Below, piece by piece: positions 1 to 7,575 of a stretch of 14,840 bases of DNA; the stretch's first letter is position 1; each line of letters opens with the position of its first letter. The notes beneath the pieces are model-generated. The model had not been told where the DNA came from and made no database searches. It saw only the letters and a program-made list of their open reading frames with translations. The DNA is from Caldifarciminota bacterium (GTDB lineage: Bacteria; Hydrothermota; E44-bin80). The stretch lies in assembly GCA_023127905.1 (NCBI GenBank), contig JAGMEZ010000344.1, positions 1 to 14,840 on the forward strand, given 5' to 3'. Made by a program: the position numbers and the translations under genes.

Positions 1-332
1 ATGAGAGCATTGAAATTCGTATGAGCAACATAGAACGTAGCACCGATTTTTTGTGCGGCCTCTAAAGAAGCCTGATGACGTTTCCTCGAAACCTCCACAA
101 TCGCTGGATCAAGACTGGTTGTAACCAAGTCCAAGAATGGGCCATGTGAAATCAAGGGTGCTATTCCATCCACTGCCTTTGTGTGTCTTTCTATCCTTTC
201 CGTCAAATCACCGTCCAGGTTCTGAGGGAAGGCGAAATCAGTCACCTCAATCCCGACTTCTTCTTGAGAATGACAGTATTGAGCAGAGGCTTCTAGCTCA
301 TCGCCAACTGTATTTATTGCCAATTTGTTCAT
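1..332 (-). CDS. Sugar phosphate isomerase/epimerase-like TIM-barrel protein, N-terminal part
   Basis: The gene is read from an ATG at 332 down to the window edge and is cut after about 110 residues. It begins MNKLAINTVGDELEAS, with EEVGIEVTDFAFP at about 25-37, a GDLTERIERH helix, then LISHGPF, KRHQASLEAAQKIGA and YVAHTN. Alternating short hydrophobic strands (IEV, LISH, YVAHTN) and charged helices fit the first half of a xylose-isomerase-like or AP-endonuclease-2-like TIM barrel. These enzymes isomerise or epimerise sugars or inositols, usually with a metal, but the substrate cannot be named from this half. No strong Shine-Dalgarno sequence precedes the ATG, and the next upstream ATG meets a stop after six codons. 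GC in the first 180 bases is about 46 percent by direct count, clearly above the large genes to the right, so a different origin is possible. The family call is fairly safe; the exact function is not. Confidence 0.72.
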   Translation of the reverse strand, partial: MNKLAINTVGDELEASAQYCHSQEEVGIEVTDFAFPQNLDGDLTERIERHTKAVDGIAPLISHGPFLDLVTTSLDPAIVEVSRKRHQASLEAAQKIGATFYVAHTNFNAL

Positions 333-342
333 TTCTTTGTTT

Positions 343-453
343 CTAACATAAGATTATGTGTACTAATGAAAATAGCAAATGTTGCTTTTTATTGCCACCT
401 AATCTATTTGCATTAAATTTTGTTAAATACTTATTATCATTTACAATATACAT
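343..453 (-). CDS. Possible 36-codon small ORF upstream of the isomerase gene
   Basis: A short frame starts MYIVNDNKYL and ends VHIILC with a TAG 10 bases before the isomerase ATG. AGGAG at 460-464 (minus strand) lies 6 bases before the ATG at 453; a second ATG at 456 is in frame. This is the best ribosome binding site at the left end of the window, which is why the frame is listed. It has no recognisable domain. It could be a leader peptide coupled to the isomerase, a remnant of a longer gene, or chance in AT-rich DNA. I cannot tell these apart. Confidence 0.22.
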   Translation of the reverse strand: MYIVNDNKYLTKFNANRLGGNKKQHLLFSLVHIILC

Positions 454-507
454 CATTTACTCCTTTTTTTCAATTAGTTTATGTTGCTCCTAAAGCAACC
501 TAATCTA
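381..507. repeat. Two imperfect direct repeats of about 25 bp
   Basis: One copy lies at 381-406 and the other at 483-507. Both start GTTGCT and end CCTAATCTA, with about 19 of 25 positions matching and a spacing of about 102 bases. The right copy ends exactly on the stop codon of the integrase remnant. The pair may mark the ends of a small inserted or recombined segment. The repeat itself is seen; its role is inferred and weak. Confidence 0.4.
483..499. other. Small hairpin just past the integrase remnant
   Basis: GTTGCT (483-488) and AGCAAC (494-499) are perfect inverted arms around a 5-base loop. The hairpin lies immediately downstream of the recombinase stop codon (minus strand). No T-run follows at once on that strand, so it is a poor intrinsic terminator. 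It could be a relic of a recombination site. Confidence 0.4.
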
Positions 508-750
508 AAAATCAGCAGGACTTCTTACACCTTGTCCACCCTGATTAATCACGTGTGTATAAATCATTGTAGTTTCCACATTTTTATGTCCTAATAATTC
601 TTGTATTGTTCTAATATCATAACCTGACTCTAATAAATGGGTTGCAAAGGAATGTCTCCTTTTTGCACCTGTCATCTCCAAAATCTTATCGATATACAGA
701 AATGAGCGAAGCGAATTTCTATATCCTAAATTGAACAATGCTTTCATCAC
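505..750 (-). pseudogene. Truncated integron-type tyrosine recombinase (C-terminal remnant)
   Basis: The frame codes for 81 residues; the first codon is GTG at 750 and an ATG follows at 747. Residues from about 32 carry the C-terminal part of a XerC/D or IntI-type tyrosine recombinase: [20 protein letters not shown], then [17 protein letters not shown], then GVRSPADF. The box II arginine (RHSF), the LLGH histidine and the YTH tyrosine nucleophile are present. The HxLR histidine is replaced (GAKRR instead of the usual HTLR). The N-terminal DNA-binding domain and the first catalytic arginine are absent, since full proteins are about 300 residues or more. The first 30 residues do not resemble the family and contain a palindromic stretch (AGAAAT and ATTTCT arms around GCGAAGCGA, about 699-721), suggesting a deletion or insertion. 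It should be inactive. Confidence 0.82.
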
Positions 751-939
751 ATATTAATTATAAGAACATTTTTTAATTTTGTCAAGAGAAAAAATGGAGA
801 CTTTAGATGACTTACTTCCTGATGTATTAAGACGCTTAAGACTTGCTGATGTCTTCTCATATGGAATATTATCCAGTACATTCTTATCTACGAACAATCG
901 AACACCTGCCCCTGATGACCTCTTTTGGTCTATTAAAAA
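751..939. other. Intergenic stretch with an open frame but no recognised gene
   Basis: On the minus strand, 61 sense codons follow the TAA of the DUF4175-like gene in the same frame, ending at a TAA at 754-756. They include SGAGVRLFVDKNVLDNIPYE. There is no start codon with a ribosome binding site and no family is recognised. It may be chance or the remnant of a gene lost next to the recombinase. Confidence 0.3.
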
Positions 940-3900
940 TTACTTCTGGTTTCTTTCCTCTTCCAATAGTTTATTGAAATATGCGCGAATGAGATCTCGG
1001 TATTCTTGGGGATATCTTTCCTCAAGTTCCTTGAGAATATCCTTTCTTAAACTTTTTCTCTCTCCAAGATTCAGAGGTAGAGGGGATGGTTCTCTTCCTT
1101 TAACCTCTTCAGGACGTTCAGCTTCCCTCTTTTTACTAAATTCCCTTTTATGAACAGAACGCTGCGCATCAAGCATTCGCGAGAGAATCCTTTCTTGCCT
1201 TTCGATTAACTCCCTGTCAACGGTATAATAACCAAGTTCCTTAGCTACCTCCTCCATCTCACGGGCTATCTCCCCGAGGTCACCGAGAATGTCACCTCCC
1301 CCTTCCTCTAAACCCTCTTCAACTCTCCTCAATCTTTCAGCAAGAGAACTTTGAAGTTCCGATAACCTCTGTAGTTCACTCTGAACTTCCTGGGGAGTGC
1401 CTTCCCCTGATAAATCTATTGGAATAAGCATTTGTGTACCCTGATTTATCTGCATTTGTCCACTTGAGAGCGACTGTAGCTGTTGCAATAGTTGTGCCAT
1501 ACTTCCACTACCCCCAGCGGGAAGGTTTTTCTTACTTTCTATTAGTTCAAGTGCAGCAAGATTCAACGATTTCATTGTACTCTTCGCATAATGCACCGCG
1601 AGGGAGAGATTGTTTTTCAACAAATTGTTTGCCGATACATCAATGTTCCTCGCCGCCAATGCAAGTTCTTCTTCTATTATCTGTGAAATAAAAGGGTTTT
1701 TTGACTTTAAATCATCGATCGCTTTTAGCGTTTTCTTTATCCCTTCCTTAATTCCATCCCCACGAGCAAGGATTTTGTCAGCGATTTCTTCATCTGGTAT
1801 ATCCTTCATTATCTTCTCTGTTTCTTCAGAGAGAAAAACAATGTCTCCTATTATCTTATTGAGTTTTTTCTCAATATCTCTCCTCCTCTCTGAAAGCATA
1901 TTTGAAAGACCGGCTGATAACACACCCGACATCTCAGAAAGTGTTTTCTCTGCTTTCTTTCCAAGAGATAACGATTGCTCCTGTTTGCCCTGGTTCATTG
2001 CCTGTTGTGTTTCTTCAAGTTCTGGCAATAGACCAGATGCCAATTCAGTTGCATTTTCAAGGGCATCCTTTGCAAGTGAATCACTTCTCCCAAGTTCCCT
2101 TGCAAGGTCTTCCATTTCTTTCGCTAAATCACCGAGCTTTTCCTTCAATGTCTCTTCTGCTGATTGCATGTTTTTCAAATCCTGCCCACTCTTTCCCTCC
2201 ATTTCTTCATTTATTCTCCTCTGTTCCTTCTCAAGTTCCTCCGCCATCTCAACAATCCTTTCAAATCTCGCTTCCTGCTCAATCCTTTTCAGCATCTCAA
2301 TTGTTCTTTCAAGTGCTTTCTTAATCATCTCCTGGGAAAGTATCATCTGCTCCATTGATTTTAGCATCTCTTTCCTGTCCATTCTACTCAAAGCCTTACT
2401 TAATTCCTCAATATTCTTTCTAATTTTCTCCGTTTCAAGCTCCTTCATCAGCTTCTCGATCTCTCTTAACTTATCCCTTATCTCTGGATTACTCAGAAAT
2501 GCTTGATTTATCTTGCTTACAAGGTCCTCCATCTCCTTCCTTGTTTTTTCGATATTCTCAATTAACTCTTTCTCTTTCTTAAGGATCTCCTCTGCCCTTT
2601 TCTTTTCCTCCCATGAAAGATTCCTTGATTCGAAGAGAGACTTCTCAAGTTTCTGAAGTCCCTCTTTGAGTTTTTCCAGCCTATATGATTCAGTCTCAAA
2701 TGATTCCTGAACTTTTTCACCGCTACTTGCTACCTCTCTATATATATCTTCAGCTGTTGGAAAACGTATAGTGTATAGTTTTGATCTCTTAGATTTGGGA
2801 CCGGAGATAACATCATTATCGAAAACCTTTGCGTAATACCTGAGGGTATCACCGGGAAACATCGGAAGATACATTAAGTCCCACCTATACTCGAACGTGC
2901 TGCTTCTCTCTTTAGGATGCAATGAAACAGGGATATGATGTTCTTCTTCATCTTTCTCCCAGACAAGGAGAACTTTAGAAATCCCATAATCGTCACTCGC
3001 ATTTATAACTACATCGACTGTAAGTTCCTGAGGAAGGTCAATATTTTCACCTGGCTCCACTATTTCAATTGTAGGATATTCATCTTCAAAACAGAAGATG
3101 TGGAATAAAGACTTTTCTGCATTTCTAAGATTTCTATTACTCAAAAGGTTTATGGAAAAAGCTTTTGTGGTGTCAATAAAAAAACTACCTTTAAACTCAA
3201 CTCCATCGACCTCCAAATCCATCGTGGTCGAATCATCAAATTGGAGTTGTGCTTTCCTGAGGGATTGTGTACTCTGCGCAGATATCCCTATTTTAGTTCC
3301 CTTGAGTGCATATAAATCAAAATCACTACTCCTGTAATCTTTTTCTTTAGTATAGGAAGGATAGCGAAGTGTAAAGATTATATTTTTAATACGGGGATGT
3401 TCAACAACCTCAACAGTGTATTCGCGGGAGAAGGTATCAGAAAATTCTATGTGGTAGGTAAATGACTTCTCAACACTTTCAATGGTAGCATTATAAAATG
3501 ATTCTTTTTTTCTTTCAAAAAATATTTTCTTACCACGGATTATAATCTTTGGTCTCCAAACACGTCCGCGAATACTCTTTAACGAAATATCAAAATCGTA
3601 CCCCTTCTCAACATAGCTATTACCAGGATAGATTGCAAAAAGAGGAAATAGTATATCCTTTTCAAAAAAAATTCGTGAAAATGTTGGAATAAATATGTGT
3701 GGAAATAAGGTAAATAGAAATAGAATTAGAATAACACAAGTGTAAGATACCCTGCCTAACTTTCTATGTTTTTCGGTCATAACCGGAGGAGAAGGCAATG
3801 AATCAATAACAGCCTTTACATCTTTCAGGTTGGCATTTACAAGATCTACAGAGAAGAGAGGTTCATTCGGCGAACATTCAAATGCCGCAAACAACCTTCC

Positions 3901-4212
3901 CTTAAAAACTGGAAATTTCTTTTCCATAAAACCAACAAATGTCTTCGTGTTCCAAAACCGACAACCCTTTTTAAGAAAAATGAGAGCCAAGACAAAAGGA
4001 ATAAACACAAAAATACACCTTATAATGGTTCTGTTTATTTTTCCCAGATATACAATATAATCAAGGAGAAGAAAAAGAACTGTTAAAACAATGAGAATAG
4101 AAAAGAGAATCAGAAGATAGTAAATAAACGTTGATAACATTCGTTTTCTCCTGAATATTACAACATCTTTCCTTATCGAATTAGAGAAATATTCGTAATC
4201 TTTTTCTTTCAC
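940..4212 (-). CDS. DUF4175-like membrane protein with a long extracytoplasmic coiled coil
   Basis: The protein has 1090 residues and starts at a GTG (4212) only 9 bases after the HD-GYP stop codon. Two hydrophobic helices (about 26-56 and 62-81) are followed by a cytoplasmic stretch and a third helix (about 154-176), which would place residues 180-1090 outside the inner membrane. Residues about 180-485 are strand-rich with Ig-like character, including DDYGISKVLLVWEKDEEE, a pattern typical of DUF4175 proteins. From about 500 to 800 the chain is a nearly continuous charged coiled coil rich in E, K and L. A Gln-rich segment (MAQLLQQLQSLSSGQMQINQ) and a C-terminal motif RMLDAQRSVHKREFSKKRE follow; as I recall them, both are hallmarks of this family. 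The end, YPQEYRDLIRAYFNKLL, resembles an anchoring helix. The molecular function is unknown; an envelope or scaffold role is an inference. No SD is visible, so translation may depend on coupling to the upstream gene. Confidence 0.85.
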   Translation of the reverse strand: MKEKDYEYFSNSIRKDVVIFRRKRMLSTFIYYLLILFSILIVLTVLFLLLDYIVYLGKINRTIIRCIFVFIPFVLALIFLKKGCRFWNTKTFVGFMEKKFPVFKGRLFAAFECSPNEPLFSVDLVNANLKDVKAVIDSLPSPPVMTEKHRKLGRVSYTCVILILFLFTLFPHIFIPTFSRIFFEKDILFPLFAIYPGNSYVEKGYDFDISLKSIRGRVWRPKIIIRGKKIFFERKKESFYNATIESVEKSFTYHIEFSDTFSREYTVEVVEHPRIKNIIFTLRYPSYTKEKDYRSSDFDLYALKGTKIGISAQSTQSLRKAQLQFDDSTTMDLEVDGVEFKGSFFIDTTKAFSINLLSNRNLRNAEKSLFHIFCFEDEYPTIEIVEPGENIDLPQELTVDVVINASDDYGISKVLLVWEKDEEEHHIPVSLHPKERSSTFEYRWDLMYLPMFPGDTLRYYAKVFDNDVISGPKSKRSKLYTIRFPTAEDIYREVASSGEKVQESFETESYRLEKLKEGLQKLEKSLFESRNLSWEEKKRAEEILKKEKELIENIEKTRKEMEDLVSKINQAFLSNPEIRDKLREIEKLMKELETEKIRKNIEELSKALSRMDRKEMLKSMEQMILSQEMIKKALERTIEMLKRIEQEARFERIVEMAEELEKEQRRINEEMEGKSGQDLKNMQSAEETLKEKLGDLAKEMEDLARELGRSDSLAKDALENATELASGLLPELEETQQAMNQGKQEQSLSLGKKAEKTLSEMSGVLSAGLSNMLSERRRDIEKKLNKIIGDIVFLSEETEKIMKDIPDEEIADKILARGDGIKEGIKKTLKAIDDLKSKNPFISQIIEEELALAARNIDVSANNLLKNNLSLAVHYAKSTMKSLNLAALELIESKKNLPAGGSGSMAQLLQQLQSLSSGQMQINQGTQMLIPIDLSGEGTPQEVQSELQRLSELQSSLAERLRRVEEGLEEGGGDILGDLGEIAREMEEVAKELGYYTVDRELIERQERILSRMLDAQRSVHKREFSKKREAERPEEVKGREPSPLPLNLGERKSLRKDILKELEERYPQEYRDLIRAYFNKLLEEERNQK

Positions 4213-4221
4213 TTATCTATC

Positions 4222-7200
4222 TTATTTATCTTCTATATGTGAAATTTTAAATTCTACATCAAAGGCTTTTGATTTTTTTATTCTTTCCCAAAATTTTATA
4301 GGCACTTTAGAGAAAACATTCACTACCTCAGGGTCGAATTGAGTTCCAGAGCATTTTTGAATCTCTTTGTACGCCTCTTTTAATGAAATTGGGTCCTTAT
4401 ATGGTCTTTTTGATGTCATTGAATCAAGTGCATCTGCAATGCTGAATATCCTCGCCCACATAGGTATTTTCTTCTTGCTTATTCCGTAAGGGTAACCTCT
4501 CCCATTCCACCATTCATGATGAAAGAGAATAACTTCACTTGCGTCTCTAAGGAATTTAATATCCTTTACAATTTCATATCCCATTCTCGGGTGCTTCCGT
4601 ATCTCCTTCCACTCATCCTCAGTGAGTTTGGACGGCTTTAGTAAAATATCATCAGGAACACCAATCTTTCCGATATCGTGAAGAATTCCTCCCCAGTAAA
4701 TAAATTTTAATTCTGCCTCCGGAATATTTATCCTTTTTGCGAGTTCTACAGCATATACAGCAACACGAATTGAGTGATACTGTGTTTCGCTTTCCCTGAA
4801 ATCGAGTGCTGAAACAAGAGACTTCAGGGTTTCATCATAGCTATGTTCAAGCTTATCCAAGACGATATCCATCTCAGTAAAGAGCCTTGCATTTTCAATA
4901 ACAACACCAAGTTGATTTGCAAAGGTAGTGAAAAGGCTCAAAGTCGTTTCATTAAAAACTCCTGATTTCCGCGATTGTAATGAAAGAACACCTATTACTT
5001 TATCTTCGAACCTTATTGGAATACCAAGGTACGAATTCATTCTTAGACCATTTAAAATGGGTTTTGCTGGATATTTCTTGCTATCCTGCTTGAAATCACG
5101 TATTAGGATGGCGGAATTATTTTTCAATATCCAACCAGTGTATCCACCCATTTTGTCCAGTTTGATTGTTTCTTGTGGTCTTTTCTTCCCTTCCTCATAA
5201 TCTATCTCGAATGTAACTGTCTTATCCTCTTCGTTATATAGAGCGATATAGAAGGTACTTGCACCGGTCATCATTCTTGTTCGCCTATACATCTTTTCGA
5301 GAAGCTCATCAACATTCCTTGAAATAGAGAGATCAACACCTATCTCATAAATATTCGACAATTCGGAAAGCCTTTGCCTTAAACCAGAATAGAGTTTTGA
5401 GTTGTTTAAAGAGGAAGCAACATGTTCGGAAATCGTTTCCATTGTTACAAGATCCCATTCACCGAACGCATCCTGTGTTTTTGATTGCAGTGACAATACA
5501 CCAAAAACCTCATTTCCAAAAATAAGCGGAATATCCATTTCAGAAAGAGCAGCTTCCTCTTTTGGTAACTGTGAAACGAAATCTCTATTTCTCTTTGTAT
5601 TGTTTTCAAGAATTGATCTGCGGGTTCTCAAGCAGAGACCTAACAATCCTTTCTGAATACTTTGATGAAATTCGGTTATTCTATAGGGCAGTCCTGCATA
5701 ACCTTTAAGTACCAAGTTTTTCTTCTCTTCATCGAGGAAAAAAAGGAGGGTATGGTCATAATAAAAATGTCCCTGGATTGCCTTGCATATTTTCTGTGAT
5801 GCAATGTTTATATCCTGAGCCTTTCCAATCTCTTTTATAACCCTGTTTATAAGTTCAAGCTGCGTTGTTCTCTCCTTAGACTCCTGATAAAGTTTTGCAT
5901 TCTCAATTGCAATCGCTAACTCGTTAGCAAATGCAGTAAGTATCTCAATATCTTCCGATGTGTATGCATAAACTTTATTACTTTCAACATTTAAAACCCC
6001 TATAATCCTTCCTTTTACCGAAAGGGGAACTGCAATCTCAGACCTGATCTCTTTTAGTTTTCCTATGTAACTCTTCCTCTTCCTGACATCACCGATTATA
6101 ATCGTTCTTCCCGTTTTTGCTACCCTACCTACAATTCCATTGCCCACTTTTATCCTGATACTTTCTCTTTCTCGTCGTTTTGGTCCATAAGCTGAAGCAG
6201 AAACAACTTTTAGTTCATTATTCTTCTTGTCTACAAGCATAACAGATGCGGTATAACAGGAGATAATTGAAGGCAGTTCATTCAACACTTTTCTATAGAG
6301 AAGTGGTAGGTCAAGGATGGAAACAATAGAACGGTTCAATTCTACCAGTGCCTTTATCTTCTTGTTTGATAGTTTCATCCTTTCAAAAAGTATTGCATTT
6401 TCAAACATAGCGCCTATTTGCCTTCCTGTATTGTTAAAGAAATCTATTTCTTCTTGCTCAAATTTTCTTTTCTCTTTCGATGTAACTGATAACACACCAA
6501 CTACCCTATCTTCAGCCAGGAGTGGAATTGAGATAAGTGAACGATAACCTATTATCCTGATAACCTCTTTTGTTGCCCTTTGGTTTTTTAAACCATCCTC
6601 TATAATAATAGGCTCCTGTGTTTTCGCAACAGTTCCAGCTATATGATGTCCAATCTTCACATCGCTATACTTTTTTAAGTATTTTCTTGGAATACCAATA
6701 TGACTTTTTATTGTCAATTTACCATCTTCAATCATATGAATTAATCCACCATCCATTTTAAGAACTTTTGCTACGTTTTGGAGAATTCTCTTCATAAAAT
6801 TCTCTATATTCAAAGAGTGACTGGTAGATGCAAATACATAACTGTATGCAGAGAGAATTTCTATCTTTTTCTCAAACCCTTCCCTCAATTTTGTCTGTTC
6901 TATTGAAATAGTTGCAAGGTTCGCGAAACACTCTGCAAGTATTTTCTCTTCAGGACTAAATTTTTTTGTTTTTCCTATTATATCCAAGTAGATAAATCCT
7001 AACACTTTCTTTTTCATCCCTATAAGGGGAAGAGTAAGAGATGAACGAAAATCATGCTTTTCAACTAACTCCTGGGGAATCTTCCCCTCTTTTCGGACAT
7101 CAAAAACTGTTACAGGTTTTTTCGTCTTGAATGCCTCGAATGCCGTTTTACTGTACGAGAGTGGAAACCTTATATTTTTCACTATCCGTTCATCTATACC

Positions 7201-7389
7201 AGACACTGCTTCTCCAATAAGAGTCATTTCTCTGTAATCAAGACTGAAGATTGAAGCAACATCTATGTCAAGAAGGGAAATAGCTTCTTTTGTAATTCTT
7301 TTCAGAAGCTCCTCACAGCTCTTTGCCTTAAAAAGCTGTTTCTCAATACTCACCAATTTTTTTAAGCTATTTATATCTATTGATCCCAT
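4222..7389 (-). CDS. Five-GAF HD-GYP cyclic-di-nucleotide phosphodiesterase
   Basis: This is a 1055-residue soluble protein without membrane segments. Five GAF-type sensor modules follow each other at about 26-166, 195-335, 365-500, 530-665 and 695-838. Most end in a recognisable GVL or GFIYL strand followed by a helix of the ENA-LF type. An HD-GYP domain occupies about 850-1035: H872, H904-D905 in ILHDIGKIGVPDD, H933 (KHP), H957-H958-E959, then GRGYP at 963-967, D986 and CSGTQFDPEVV. All expected metal ligands and the GYP motif are present, so it should be active. HD-GYP enzymes hydrolyse cyclic-di-GMP to pGpG or GMP; some act on cGAMP. The GAF modules probably bind ligands or dimerise, but the ligands are unknown. 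A promoter lies upstream and the DUF4175-like gene follows closely, so they are likely one operon. No clear SD precedes the ATG. Confidence 0.93.
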   Translation of the reverse strand: MGSIDINSLKKLVSIEKQLFKAKSCEELLKRITKEAISLLDIDVASIFSLDYREMTLIGEAVSGIDERIVKNIRFPLSYSKTAFEAFKTKKPVTVFDVRKEGKIPQELVEKHDFRSSLTLPLIGMKKKVLGFIYLDIIGKTKKFSPEEKILAECFANLATISIEQTKLREGFEKKIEILSAYSYVFASTSHSLNIENFMKRILQNVAKVLKMDGGLIHMIEDGKLTIKSHIGIPRKYLKKYSDVKIGHHIAGTVAKTQEPIIIEDGLKNQRATKEVIRIIGYRSLISIPLLAEDRVVGVLSVTSKEKRKFEQEEIDFFNNTGRQIGAMFENAILFERMKLSNKKIKALVELNRSIVSILDLPLLYRKVLNELPSIISCYTASVMLVDKKNNELKVVSASAYGPKRRERESIRIKVGNGIVGRVAKTGRTIIIGDVRKRKSYIGKLKEIRSEIAVPLSVKGRIIGVLNVESNKVYAYTSEDIEILTAFANELAIAIENAKLYQESKERTTQLELINRVIKEIGKAQDINIASQKICKAIQGHFYYDHTLLFFLDEEKKNLVLKGYAGLPYRITEFHQSIQKGLLGLCLRTRRSILENNTKRNRDFVSQLPKEEAALSEMDIPLIFGNEVFGVLSLQSKTQDAFGEWDLVTMETISEHVASSLNNSKLYSGLRQRLSELSNIYEIGVDLSISRNVDELLEKMYRRTRMMTGASTFYIALYNEEDKTVTFEIDYEEGKKRPQETIKLDKMGGYTGWILKNNSAILIRDFKQDSKKYPAKPILNGLRMNSYLGIPIRFEDKVIGVLSLQSRKSGVFNETTLSLFTTFANQLGVVIENARLFTEMDIVLDKLEHSYDETLKSLVSALDFRESETQYHSIRVAVYAVELAKRINIPEAELKFIYWGGILHDIGKIGVPDDILLKPSKLTEDEWKEIRKHPRMGYEIVKDIKFLRDASEVILFHHEWWNGRGYPYGISKKKIPMWARIFSIADALDSMTSKRPYKDPISLKEAYKEIQKCSGTQFDPEVVNVFSKVPIKFWERIKKSKAFDVEFKISHIEDK

Positions 7390-7414
7390 ACAATATTCTT
7401 TTTTATATTTATAT

Positions 7415-7443
7415 ATATTATATTATTTTAAGCCATTTGTCAA
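7415..7443 (-). promoter_or_regulatory. Sigma70-type promoter for the HD-GYP/DUF4175 operon
   Basis: A perfect -35 TTGACA lies at 7438-7443. A TATAAT at 7417-7422 gives a 15-base spacer; an overlapping TAATAT at 7415-7420 gives 17 bases. The predicted leader to the ATG at 7389 is short, about 20 bases, and holds no Shine-Dalgarno sequence. The AT-rich run makes the exact -10 uncertain. Confidence 0.6.
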
Positions 7444-7482
7444 TATATGTTTTTTTATCTTGCTTTTACCCCCTCTTTTATT

Positions 7483-7501
7483 CTCCCCCATCGATGGGGA
7501 G
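7483..7501. repeat. GC-rich palindrome between the transglutaminase-like and HD-GYP genes
   Basis: CCCCATCGATGGGG at 7486-7499 is a perfect 14-base palindrome. It extends by CT and AG pairs to 7483-7501 with one bulged C. It stands out in AT-rich intergenic DNA downstream of the transglutaminase-like gene and 40 bases upstream of the HD-GYP -35 box. No T-run follows on either strand, so it is not a standard terminator. It may be a REP-like element, an operator or a 3' end stabiliser. Confidence 0.55.
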
Positions 7502-7575
7502 AGGGATAAGGTTAATAGTAATTAAAGGAATGTAAATTGGAACGTAATTACCTGGTTTAATTAGTATCCGATTTC

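Noticed and set aside
137-346. 69-codon plus-strand open frame at the left edge
   Set aside because: It lies antisense to the isomerase fragment, which has clear family motifs on the minus strand.
374-390. AGCAA/TTGCT hairpin plus T-run as a plus-strand terminator
   Set aside because: The stem is only 5 bp with a 3-base loop, and no plus-strand gene ends there.
1610-2506. 298-codon plus-strand open frame
   Set aside because: It is the complement of the coiled-coil part of the DUF4175-like gene; the Ser/Phe/Ile-rich product is the usual shadow of Glu/Lys/Leu-rich coding DNA.
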